From Ceratothoa steindachneri (lineage: Eukaryota > Arthropoda > Malacostraca > Isopoda > Cymothoidae), in assembly GCA_963969495.1 (NCBI GenBank), contig OZ018323.1:76658583-76722582 (forward strand): a stretch of 64,000 nucleotides of DNA. Direction: 5' to 3'. A program made the position numbers and the translations under genes. The notes beneath the pieces were generated by a model. That model saw only the letters and a program-made list of their open reading frames with translations. It was not told where the DNA came from and did no database searches. This document shows, in pieces, positions 1-11,420 of this stretch. The stretch's first letter is position 1. Every line of letters starts with the position of its first letter.

Positions 1-188
1 AAACTAAGCAGCAAAAAAGGTTAATAAGATTTGTGAACCTGGCGTTTAGCTTTTAAGATATCATCAATATTTTCCCTGTAATTGCTGCATCCACACTGCA
101 GCGGCGGGCCGGATGAACTGACCTCGTGTGCCGGTTCTGGCCCGTGTGCCGGTTCTGGCCCGCGTGCCGTAGTTTGGAGACCTCTGGG
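1..188. mobile_element. terminal fragment of a hAT-type DNA transposon
   Basis: The last ~20 bases, read on the minus strand, begin CAGAGGTCTCCAAACTACGG, which resembles the CAGNGGTCTCCAAACT terminus of hAT/Charlie-like elements. Just inside are the GC-rich stretches commonly found there, including a near-perfect 17-bp direct repeat (GTGCCGGTTCTGGCCCG, about 132-165). Only the end is in the window; any transposase would lie to the left. The terminus abuts the pentamer satellite. Family assignment rests on memory of hAT termini. Confidence 0.5.
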
Positions 189-950
189 CTAGACAACACT
201 AGGCTATGCTTGACTAGGGTATAATACGATAGTACAGGCTATGCTTGTCTAGGATAGTTAATGCTAGGCTAGGTTATAATATGCTAGGCTAGGCTAAGCT
301 ATGCTAAGCTATACTAGGCTAGACAGGGCTCTTCTATGTTATGCTAGGGTAGGCTAAAGTATAATAGGCTAGGGAGGGCTATGTTCTACTATGCTAATCT
401 ATGTTAGGCTATGCTAGGTAATAGTATGTTAGGCTACGATAGGCTAGCTCTGCAAGGTTATTCTAATATAGGGTATGGAATGCTCTCCCAGTCTAAGATA
501 TACTAGGGTAGACTATAACAGGACACGCTCGGCTATATTCTGTTAGGTGTGGTTATGCTAGTATAGGCTATACCAAACTACCCTATAGTATGCTAGGCTA
601 AGCTATTGTATGCAAGGATATATTGGCTAGGCTATAGTAGCCTATTCTAGCTTGGCTATATTAGGCTAGGCTATTCTAGGCGATGCTAGGCTACGCTCTG
701 GCATGGTTAGGCTAGTCTATAGTAAGCTAGGCTGCACTAGGCGATGATACGCTTTGCAAGGCTATACTAGGCTAACCTAGGCTACGCCTAGGGTCTACTA
801 AGCTAGGCTAGGCTAGGCTAGGATTCGATAGACTAGGCTATACTAAGTTATGGTAGGATAAATTAAGCTATACTACGCTAGGTTATACTAGGCTAGCTAG
901 ATTATACTAAGCTAAGCTAGGTTAGGCCAGGCACAGCTAGGCTTTTCAAT
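186..950. repeat. degenerate pentanucleotide satellite (NNCTA, mostly GGCTA/TGCTA/TACTA)
   Basis: About 760 bp of a 5-bp-period sequence in which CTA recurs in register while the other two bases vary (AGGCT, ATGCT, ATACT). It recalls arthropod TTAGG telomere DNA but the unit is different (CTAGG/CTATG). The same satellite occurs at 33563-35310. In both places a ~128-bp repeat unit follows it on the same strand, so the two belong to one composite family. Confidence 0.85.
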
Positions 951-957
951 TTTAGGC

Positions 958-1075
958 TGGGTTCTAACGAACTTTGAAACCCTTATGTTGTTTTACATTC
1001 TCTTTCGAATGATAGAATTGCCAATGTCCTCCTAAGGTTAGTTCGGGAATTATTGAATGTTTTGAAGGTCGTAAG
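958..1075 (+). repeat. single copy of the ~128-bp satellite unit
   Basis: From TTCTAACGAACTTTGAAACC to the GGGAATTATT near 1055, this closely matches units at 33240-33535 and 35494-35862. Shared landmarks are TTGTTTTACATTCTCTTTCG and a CCTAAGGTTAG/CCCAAGGTTAG block. Orientation and position to the right of the pentamer tract are the same as at the right edge of the 33-36 kb array. Confidence 0.8.
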
Positions 1076-1750
1076 GTCATAAATCAGAATAAGTGAGAGC
1101 ACGCGACCTTTTGGTCAGCAGACCTTGTTTAAGGCAATCCCCCAATAATGTTCCCATCTGTAACAATATATATTAAAATTAGCGGCTTCAAGCAAGAGGG
1201 CCAATGAATTTTAGGTATAATTAAGCTGAAAATTGGTTTGGAAAGTAAAACATTTCATAAAATTATTAAATTATTAAAAGGATAATTTACTTACGTTGTT
1301 TATTTGATTATGTAATTAACTAGTGTTATATTTGGCCTAGATAGGGAACAAGAATTAATCCCATAATAGATTTTGAGAGGTAAATTGAATAACGAATTTA
1401 AGCCTAATTAGCTCGTTGATGGACAAACGCGTTGGTGAACTTGAAGGAATAGAAGAATGAGTGATAGCTAAAATATAATGTATTTAAGAATTAAGAAATG
1501 AAAACAGGATTGATTGAATATAACTTTATACAAATTGGTATACGCGAGTTATAGTTTAATGGATATTAATAGGACGTAAAATAGGAAGTTAAATATGTTA
1601 AATAAAATAGGATCACAATATGATATTAATTTAGATGTTAGCGAATGTTGAAAAGGATGATAAATATAGTGGATTCACAATGATATTAGATAGGTTGTAT
1701 GATAATAGTATGTTAGCGAATCAAAATGGCTTAACATACATTTTGTATAA
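1076..1750. other. AT-rich spacer, no gene seen
   Basis: No convincing coding, RNA or repeat signal. A short sequence with TTAGCGAATG occurs twice near 1635-1720. It may be degraded sequence upstream of the PLE that begins about 1755. Confidence 0.4.
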
Positions 1751-2972
1751 TGATGTCGACGGTCTCAAAATGTATACCACCATCCTACAACGTCTCTTCC
1801 TAACCTTGACCCACACATCCTAAGGAATATACTGCGTTCATGCACATCAGAGGCTCCGTTCAGGACACCGGACGGAAATCTATACATACAAGTCGATGGA
1901 GTAGCTGTGGGATCGGCCCTGGGGCCGGCCTTTGCCAACTACTATATGGGTTAACTTGAAGAGAGCTTATTAGACAACATCGAAAATAAGCCACACACAT
2001 ACTGCCGATACGTGGATGACATCAACATCAACGTCCAAAAATGAAGAACATCTTAAGATCATCAAACAGCAATCTGAGGACAACTCCGTGTTAAAATTTA
2101 CTTAAGAATTAGGCACGGACAATAAACTACCTTTTCTGGACGTAGAGGTACAAAACATCAACGGTAATTACGTCACAAAAGTGTACAGAAAAGCTACAGA
2201 CATGGGAAGATGCATCAACGCGGATAGTGAATGTGCTAAAAGGTACAAAAAAAGTATAATCGGCTCACACATCCGCCGAGCATACAAATGCTGCTCCACG
2301 TGGGAACTGTTCCATCAAGAGGTCTCCCGAACAGCATGATTGAAAAACAGCTTCAATCATTTTTAAGAAGGCAATTCAAAGACACGAATGAAACGGAAAG
2401 TAACCAGGAAGCAGTAAATAACATCAAACTGTATTATAGAAATCAGATGTTATCGGCTTAAAAAATAGACAAAAAAAATATCAAGGAAATTGTTGAGCGT
2501 AGCATCAAAGTTAAGAAGCAAACGGACAAGATTCAGATGATTATATATTATAAAACGACAAAAGTTAACAATCTCATTTTGAAAAACAATATCTACCAAA
2601 ACTCCTCGATCCTGAAATCTATGAACATAATTTACGAGTTTACCTGCCCGAATGAAGACTGTAAGCTTCAAAACAACTCAAAATATGTTGGTATGACTAC
2701 CACCAAACGCCTCGAAAGTGTGGTGGTTGTATGACTACCACCACACTTTCGAGGTATTTGACAATGCACCTGCAACATGGAGCCGCCCAAAATCATATGG
2801 AGACTGTACCATCAGCTTAACTAAGGATACATTGGTTAATAACACCACAATCAAAAGAAAAGAGAGAAATAAAGCCAGACTGAACACCTTAGAAGCCATC
2901 TTAATTAACGAAGAAAGGCCAATTATCAACATCCAGGCTACGGGCTGGAATCGAACATTAAAGTTGTTTTAA
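1751..2972 (+). pseudogene. Penelope-like retroelement, RT plus GIY-YIG remnant
   Basis: Frames joined by eye give a PLE protein on the plus strand. A DGVAVGSALGPAFANYYMG block (about 1890-1950) matches the PLE motif before the catalytic site. RYVDD (about 2008-2022) keeps both catalytic aspartates. LPFLDVEV and VYRKATD (about 2130-2200) are typical of the RT C-terminus. A GIY-YIG endonuclease follows as IYEFTCPNEDC...KYVGMTTT (2620-2700) and ends in a typical C-terminal tail at 2970. Several stops and frameshifts break the RT, and a hairpin-forming rearrangement interrupts the endonuclease. PLEs prime reverse transcription at endonuclease nicks. This copy is dead. Confidence 0.8.
2705..2759. 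repeat. perfect 18-bp hairpin inside the GIY-YIG domain
   Basis: Positions 2710-2727 are the exact reverse complement of 2737-2754, with a 9-base loop. TATGACTACCACC occurs as a direct repeat before and inside the structure (about 2692 and 2730). The simplest reading is one template-switch event that copied a short piece of the opposite strand and then resumed, disrupting the frame after YVGMTTT. Confidence 0.85.
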
Positions 2973-3051
2973 AATTCCGCTCACACCGGAGTGGCCCGTT
3001 CCCTTGACACATGACGTTCAAGCGAGGAGGAATAAATATCCCCTAAAATCC

Positions 3052-3073
3052 GGGAGGGAGGGGGGGGGGGGGG
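3052..3073. repeat. poly-G tract
   Basis: GGGAGGGAG followed by 13 more G, a run of guanines with possible G-quadruplex potential, 40 bp left of the long (AT)n array. Confidence 0.9.
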
Positions 3074-3107
3074 TAATTCCCATTTTCATTCTGACTCCAC
3101 CATTCTT

Positions 3108-4490
<1,383 letters not shown>

Positions 4491-4578
<88 letters not shown>
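4491..4578. repeat. (AT)n(GT)n compound microsatellite
   Basis: About 62 bp of AT repeats pass directly into about 26 bp of GT repeats. It borders the 3' end of the minus-strand PLE at 4600-5395. Confidence 0.97.
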
Positions 4579-4582
<4 letters not shown>

Positions 4583-4628
4583 TAATGGTAAACCACAATA
4601 TTTGAATCAAGATTTTATTTATAACTAT

Positions 4629-4662
4629 CGGACTAGTTTCGGCAAGATGCCATTTTCAACTA
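4629..4662 (-). ncRNA. degenerate hammerhead-ribozyme-like motif of a PLE end
   Basis: The minus strand reads TTGAAAAT, a hairpin GGC-ATCTT-GCC, then GAAAC-TAGTCC. This has the order of a hammerhead core: a CUGANGA-type box, stem II, GAAA, then the next stem. The first box is degenerate (TTGAAAA), so activity is doubtful. Hammerhead motifs in PLE terminal repeats are established knowledge. The position, just beyond the PLE coding remnant and beside a microsatellite, fits. Confidence 0.35.
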
Positions 4663-4829
4663 ATAATGAAGAAGCTAGGCAAGGAGCACAGTATATATAA
4701 GGTAAGACACATCCTAAACAAAATGAAACAGCAGGAAGCAATCTGGAAAAAAAAAAACTCGAGTGAATCTGGCGTAAATGACAAGCTGAACGAAATGAAA
4801 TGGAACCGGAAACAATCTGGAGAGTTGCT

Positions 4830-5395
4830 AATCCTCGAAACGCATTGCGTCCGGGGCTTGGGGCTTATAAATAGGATTGGCGACTCTCTTCATTATATAT
4901 TTGTTAAGTTTGTATTGCCCTTCATAAAAATTGAAATTACCAACTTTGATGTTGATGATGGATTCCGCAATTCTCCTCTCAATATAATTGTTTGATTTAT
5001 AAATGTTTTTTGCATTGTTAAAATCAATTCTATTGTTGTACTTTTGCATGTACACCTTCTGATATCAGCTAAATGTTCTTTCATCCTCGTATTAAAGTGG
5101 CCTGACTCTTCAATATGTGTTAATTTGCAATTGTAGCATGGCATACTGTAAACTCCAGCATCGAGATTGATTGGGCGCAGTCTAGTCAAGGATTTTCGAA
5201 TGGTATTAGAATATTTAAATGTTATATTTATGTTATTTCTGTTCGCATATGATTTTAGAGGAGCCAAGGCTGGAGCGTATAGGAAACTAATACATTTTTT
5301 AAAATCGTCCCTTCGTGGTGTGGAGGTGGCACATAAGTTTTTTCTTGCTTTGGAATGGCATTTATTTATGAGGTATTGGATATTTTAGTTCAATG
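4830..5395 (-). pseudogene. Penelope-like element, GIY-YIG C-terminal part
   Basis: A 124-codon minus-strand frame (5267 to 4893) carries NINITFKYSNTIRKSLTR, then DAGVYSMPCYNCKLTHIEESGHFNTRMKEHLADIRR. This is the PLE linker and GIY-YIG endonuclease, with GVY for GIY and THIEESG in place of Y-IGE-G. The frame extends upstream to about 5395 with matches to the usual pre-endonuclease linker. The RT is absent, so the copy is 5'-truncated. About 230 bp of apparent 3' UTR lead to the ribozyme-like motif at 4629-4662. Confidence 0.8.
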
Positions 5396-5469
5396 AAATT
5401 TCAGATAAGGTGGTTAATTTGATCCTGAAGGAAGATCGAGTCGCACGATCTATAAGCTCGGAAAACAAA

Positions 5470-6745
5470 AACATGTTATACTTACACAAAACCCTATTTG
5501 CTCTTCAAAATAGACTATGAGTGCAATTTATATGCCTCGACAACCAATTCCTAGCTCAAAAGCTTAGACTCCCTACATCATCAACCTATCCGACTCACCA
5601 CCGGCGCCTTCAAATCACTCCCGCAACATCATTATTTATAGAAGCCGGTTTCCCCCTCCGCCTAGCATTGAAGAAAAGAATATGGTCTCTTATTATAAAT
5701 CAGATGTCAAAGACCCAACTCTATACTTCGCCGCACATCTCAAAATGCAACCCCATCCCAATCATTACGGCTCAGAGCGTACATACTACCATCAAACATA
5801 ATGCTCCTCTGTGATAGACCGCAAAGCCACATCCATACCACCCTGGACACTAGGAGATCTAAACATTTGTTTCTCAGCTCTCCCTCAATCAAGGTACAAC
5901 CTTCACCACTTCAACCATTGTGTGGGCCTTCTTTATCTACGAACAGGCACACAAAGATGACATCCCAATATATAAAGATGGCTCAAATTCTAACGATGGA
6001 ATAGCCTGCGCAGCCATCTTGCCCAAACGCACAATCTGTGTTCTCCTAACCTCAATCTCCTGAGTACTATCAGCAGAATTTGGCAGCCATACCCTTGGCC
6101 ATTAAAGGCATACATTTAGTTTTACTTCCTTCAGCGCATTAGCGCTACTGAATTCTGAAAAATGGAACATCCTATTGTCATAGAAATCGTAGAAAAAATC
6201 GCCGAACTTCTTCATCAGATCAGCTTATGCTCGTGTCCCGGTCACGTCTGGATTGTTAGAAATTTTGAAGCAGACAAGGCTACTAAACAAACCGCCCACG
6301 CCCCTATAATGCCAACGGAAAAAAATCTTATACAATGAATATAACAAATATATCCAAAAGTGAATCCGAATCAACTGGAAATTATCCAAAGGATAAACGG
6401 ACATGCCCATCTCAGAAGTAACACAAACACTACATTGGCAATCTTCCTCAAGAAAAAACGGAAGTAGACGTTGGCTGCTACGACTAGAACTCATAAGGTA
6501 TACCCACTACCAAAGATTTTTAAACTTCTCCCCATTACAATCTACTCTTTGTCACACCCAAATAACAATAAAATACATAATAATCACATTCCCTAAATTC
6601 GAAAGAGAAATAACACTACATCTAAGACCTAATCCCACAATACAAAACGTCGTAGAAGACAACCACAAAAAAGCAGATTCCCTAATAAAATGCCTCAGAC
6701 TAACTAAACTATACAGCAAAATATACATCTTAAACTCTAAAAGAC
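5470..6745 (+). pseudogene. I/Jockey-type LINE, RNase H region
   Basis: Joined plus-strand frames start with the post-RT motif about IRLTTGAFKSTPATSLFIEAG (5575-5650), typical of the segment between RT and RNase H in I/Jockey/R1-type LINEs. YKDGSNSNDGIACAAILP (about 5967-6025) is the RNase H first catalytic block, with K for the usual T. LSAEF near 6065-6080 and SALALLNSEKW near 6140 are later RNase H motifs. A long low-complexity tail follows to about 6745. Many frameshifts and stops. It would remove RNA from the RNA:DNA hybrid in a working element. Confidence 0.7.
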
Positions 6746-7935
6746 CAAAGCCCATATAGATTCAAATAGGGAGCAAAGAGGGATTTAAACTATTAGAAAA
6801 AATCCACTTCAGAAGTCACTCTCTTATCTCCTTTCCAATCTTTTACTCGTCCTCCGCTTAGTCCTCTCCACCTTCATCGGTTTCCGCAGAACCGAGGAGG
6901 AAAGGGGAGGAAAGGCAGAACGATAAAGGGTAAAACGAGGGCAACCTTCTCCCTCTCCCACTTCCCCTCCCCTCCCCCTTCCCCAGCTGGGGCGAAGAAG
7001 GTTGAGAGATGCTTATGCCGGTGATGAACTTAATTCTCTTGGGGTGCCCTATGTAGTACCTAGAGGGACTGTACATCCTCTTGGCTCGATTGACCGCCCG
7101 AAAGCCCTGGGTCACTGAGTGGACTATCACCTTTGGTCCGGCATGGAGAAGCTGTGGTATTCCCTCGGTCACTTTATGTACCCTCTCCGCTACGACTGTC
7201 CCTTCCTCCACCTTTGCATTGACCCTTCCTTCCACTCTCTATGGACCTCCGAGTTGACGACCCCGCGCTTTTCTTGGACAAAGCCACTCACCAAGCCGGA
7301 TCCGTCACCCTGGACAACCCAGGGTTCCGTGTATGGGCCTGGTCTAAGGTTCTCACAGGGAGGGTGACGGAGATGGCGTATACCACGCGTCCTAGTGGCA
7401 TCGGCCGGGCATAAAGAAAATGTCCTAGTAGTGCCGATCCCTCTTTATGGTCAAATTAAGGCAGTCAAAGGCACGGGTGCTGATTTTAAAATTCTCGTCA
7501 AAAGATAATCATATTATTAACTCATCAACTCAACCAATCACAAAAATAACAAGCAATAAAGCAACGAAGAAAGAATCAACAACGAAAATAAACAAGCTCA
7601 CACATATTCGGCCCAGCTTGCTGGTTCCAGTACATAATGATCAAACCTGCCACAAACGAGCCGTCCTGTGCCATCAAGCTCTTAGAGCGACTGTAGGATG
7701 TTACTGGAGAGTCGCAGCCATAATTTTCAATTAATCCCAGTCGAAAAGAAGATGCAGTTAAAGCCAAATCAGAAAACAATATCAAAACAACTACCAACCC
7801 CCAACGAAGTAAAAACCGCAGAAAACTTGGACATAACACAGATTTATATCAGGACCTAAAACTACAGAGGCCTTTCTAGGCAAAGGCATTCAAAGGCTAT
7901 TCGAAGATGACCGCCATCAATAGACTCTGTTACCA
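6746..7935. other. LINE-flanking sequence with pyrimidine-rich block, poorly assigned
   Basis: Positions 6820-7000 are rich in CT/CCT runs. A GC-richer stretch at 7080-7440 has open frames on both strands; the plus-strand reading near 7250-7370 (PALFLDKATHQAGSVTLDNP) looks protein-like but I cannot place it. It may be ORF1 or 5' UTR of the LINE beginning about 7940. The 87-95 residue frames at 7447-7839 show no motif. Confidence 0.3.
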
Positions 7936-7939
7936 TCTT

Positions 7940-10520
7940 TAATAAAAATCACCCACTTGTTGAACTTCACAGAAAATTGTTAAAATAGCTTTTATACAGC
8001 AACCCATCCCACAAACATTCAGATATGCAGGAAAAATTTTACCCACCCAAGAAGAACTTTGCATTACAACTCAATGCAAATACTACAAAAATGACCCACA
8101 AATATGCTTTAAATATGTCGAAAAGAGGCATAAGAGCAAACAATGCATTGCATTAGAAAGATGCATTAACTGTGGCGATAACTACTACGTATTCAAGCAA
8201 ACATGTCAACAATTTATTTTCCACCAAGAAGTACGGATTATAATGGTCCGGTTTGACATTAGAAGACATCAAACTTGAGGGAAATGTCAGAAGAGGGAAT
8301 AACGTTGAACACACGGAATCCAAGCATCTTCAGATGCACAAAAACAAGCCCACCTTCTTTAGTAAGCCCAAAAGTAAGACTTCATCAAGAAAAAAACTAA
8401 TGAATCATCACTCCCTACACACACTCTAACAGTACTGCCTAACTAAAAGTTCAGAAGTCAAAGCAACCTGATGCAACAGTTCATTAGCATAGAAACGATA
8501 TGCTACGGGACCAAGCTACTCGCGACACCACTCAAGAAATCTAAAATTAGCACTAATGGCACCATATGCCCACGCTTCGACTCCTAAAGACAAGGAGACA
8601 ACACGACCAGGATTAAGTGTTCCAACGAAAACTAGGAGTGCCAAAGCTCAACAAGATATTTGCCTTCCAGAAAGTTCATTACAGTGAATGACTCTACCCA
8701 ACTATCCATCAAAGCCAATAAAGATACCTACATCTGCAGATGAAACAGGTACAACCGAGGAGCATGACATTAACGGAAAACTCCCAGACAAATAGCCCCA
8801 CTTACAAGAGTGAGCTCTCAACGAGCACCCTCTTCTGCCATCCATCAAGAACCCTGTCTACCAAACACCTTGCATAGCACAAAACCAAGACTACACCATT
8901 CTCAAGTAATACACAAAGACTATGTTGTTGGAAAACTACTGCCACTACAATAATCCTTAACATATAGACCCAAATAGACTATACTGAACCTCTATTCAAA
9001 ACTTGGCATCTCCACCCAACTCGGAGCCTTTAAGCCTCCAAAATAGATCTACAAACCGAAGAATTATGCAAACAAACTCGATTCCTTCAATGGAATATTC
9101 ATGGCCTTCGAGCTAATTTCGAGTCACTTCAAGAAGCGATCCGAAAACAAGATCAAGACTACATTTGTCTCAGAAACACTAAGTACTCAGATCCACACCT
9201 TTACCTAAAATCCAGTTATCACTGATATCCCATCAACACCGACTCAACCAAAGATAATGCAATTTACGTTCGTCAAAATATCCCATACACTTCATACAAT
9301 TTAAATACACCCTTGAACGCCATAAGCAGTTCGGCTTCATTTTTCAGAGTTCAGTAGTGTATGTTTAGTATAACTATCTCACAATCTCCTCCTCGATCCT
9401 CAAGACCTCGAACCAGAGAAATTTCCTGAACCCATTTCTTTTCTTGGTAACCTCAATAACAAACTATATAGACCTGATGTTCAGCTCGCCACATTCCCCG
9501 TAGAATTTCATTGGAGTATTTATCGTGATCTAAGTGGTAATGATAACTACCCATTAGTGATCGAAATCTTAGCCAAACACGTTCCAGCACTCAAATAAAG
9601 GTGGAACTACTACCGAGCGAACTGGACTGTGTCTACATTAACGAGAGCCTAGCTCTTGGCTACTTCATAAAAGACAACTGAAAAAAGAAGAGTTCCAGAA
9701 AAAAGCTCCTAAAGACATTCCTAAGATTAACCTAAAACCCTAAGCGTAAAGCCCCATAGTGGAACGATCACTGCCAAGAGGTCAAAAGGGAACATGAAAG
9801 AACCCATCGACATTTAAGAACAACCAGAAGGCTAACAAACTATATCAATTACAAAAGAACATCTCCATCGCCTGAAGAATCTTCAAAGAAGTCAACCGAG
9901 CATTGGGAAAGGAGTACCTAGCTATAAAAAATAAGTACACCCATCTCAAAAATATTGCGACAAATTAAATATATGTTACGGAAGTTGAGACCTATTCATC
10001 TCCCTGTACTTCGTATAAACGCCAGCACCGCCAGTGATCTAGCAGAAGCTGCCATAATTATAGCAAACTTCCTCAGTCCAGAATCAAAAGGCTTTCATAA
10101 CGAAAATTTCTTATCCCTGAAAATACAAATAGAATCAGGAGAATCAGATTTCTCAACTAATAGAAAGCTCCCATACAACAATTTATTCTCCTTGAATGAG
10201 TTGCAAACATCCTCGCAAGAAAGACCGGACACGGCCCCTAGAAACGACGAAATCTCGAACATAATCATCCGCAATATCCACCTAGAGGGCATATAGCTGT
10301 TACTACAAATTTAAAAACTGCATCTAGACGAATGGGTCCTTCTCAGATGAATGACATAGGGTGCGTGTCTTCCTCTTCTTGAAAGTTGGGAAGGACCCAT
10401 CGAACCCAACAAACTATAGACCAATCTCCCTGATCCCATGACAGTGTAAACTGTTAGAAAAAGTGGGCAACGCTAGGCTGAATTGGTATCTCGAAACGAG
10501 CAACCTACTGTCCTCAAACC
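7940..10520 (+). pseudogene. I/Jockey-type LINE: zinc-knuckle Gag, endonuclease, RT remnant
   Basis: The Gag end, at about 8060-8240, shows CCHC-like knuckles: ICFKYVEKRHKSKQC, then CINCGDNYYVFKQTC. At 9075-9235 an APE-type endonuclease start reads RFLQWNIHGLRANFESLQEA, then DYICLRNTKYSDPHLYL, where the active-site E of Q-E-T has become N. RT follows as NPTNYRPISLIPCQCKLLEK... near 10405-10460, which is the conserved NYRPISLL block. The RT stops at about 10520, before the catalytic ADD. Numerous stops and shifts throughout. The order Gag-EN-RT matches a single 5' portion of one element. Confidence 0.7.
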
Positions 10521-10559
10521 AATAGACTTCTCCCGTGGACGTACCCCAATGCCTCTTTC

Positions 10560-10885
10560 GCTTTAAATAGCTTTCTGTAGTCTTCGAATTGGGCATACTC
10601 GCGGGACAGACCGCCAATTGATGAAGGCATCCCATGCATCCTACTGTAAGGATTGCGTTGCCCCCCATGCTGTTTGATACTTTCTTGTTGAGCGTTCCAG
10701 TTTAAGAGATCTTTGCGCACATTACCTGTCCTGGTACAAGGCCGCTACCGCTTGTCGTTATACTCGAGATGAGTTCGTGCCCACAGACCTGAGCACTGAG
10801 TGACTTTTTGGAGGCGCTCGCCTTATCTATTTCATTTGACTTATTTTGGTGTTGGGTGCATTCTCGAGCGCTAGGAGAAGGAGGG
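10560..10885 (+). pseudogene. LINE C-terminus after RNase H (zinc-binding tail)
   Basis: Plus-strand translation gives LRIGHTRGTDRQLMK, CKDCVAPHAV and LRDLCAHYLSWYKAA. This is the HTR...C-x2-C...H-x-LxEC block that follows RNase H in Jockey/I-like LINEs. The same block, closely related, is at 63790-64000. It abuts the RT fragment ending at 10520, so the catalytic RT and RNase H are missing between them: an internal deletion or two copies joined. Confidence 0.6.
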
Positions 10886-10989
10886 CCTCCTTCAAACACT
10901 GGTGAACGTGCTTTCTTTTCGTTGTTTGTGTAAATATATATACTAAGATTAGGCTATTTTGGAAGGGGGCGGTTTTATGCTCTTGGTAG

Positions 10990-11420
10990 CAATCGCCAGA
11001 ACGGCGCTATTAAAAGAAAAGGACAACCATAAAAGAATTCATTTTAAAGTGGAAGTTGCACTACCGCAATATACTGAGTGTATACTGCGGATATTTCTCC
11101 ACCTAGAAATGAGGGATGCCTCAATACACAATTCGCAGATGATGTGATTTAGTTGGTAGTCTTTCTCTATATGTATTGGCCAATACAAGCAAGAAAACCA
11201 CATTAACAAAATTGTAGAAAAGAGAGATAAGAAAGCTATGTAGAAGACATAAGAAATGTTGGGAGAACTTCCTAGCCAGATTGGACACATGGGAGGCTTG
11301 AGATCCCACCGATTTTTCTCAAGTAATGAACAATAATTGAGCGAGAAGTGGCAAAAATATTTAAATAAATCGGTAAACACGCATATGAAAAACAAAAAGA
11401 AAGCCAAAAAAATTTTACTA
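10990..11420 (+). pseudogene. RT fragment with FADD motif
   Basis: A short plus-strand piece reads NTQFADDVI near 11126-11152, matching the [FY]ADD reverse transcriptase active site. It is followed about 50 bases later by HINKIVEK, matching the helix after the active site in I/Jockey RTs. No other RT block is clear. Longer minus-strand frames over 11039-11407 are antisense shadows. Confidence 0.45.

Noticed and set aside
186..950. Telomere array (TTAGG or TTAGGC)
   Set aside because: The unit is NNCTA with CTAGG/CTATG variants, not a clean telomeric repeat, and it is followed by unique sequence and elements.
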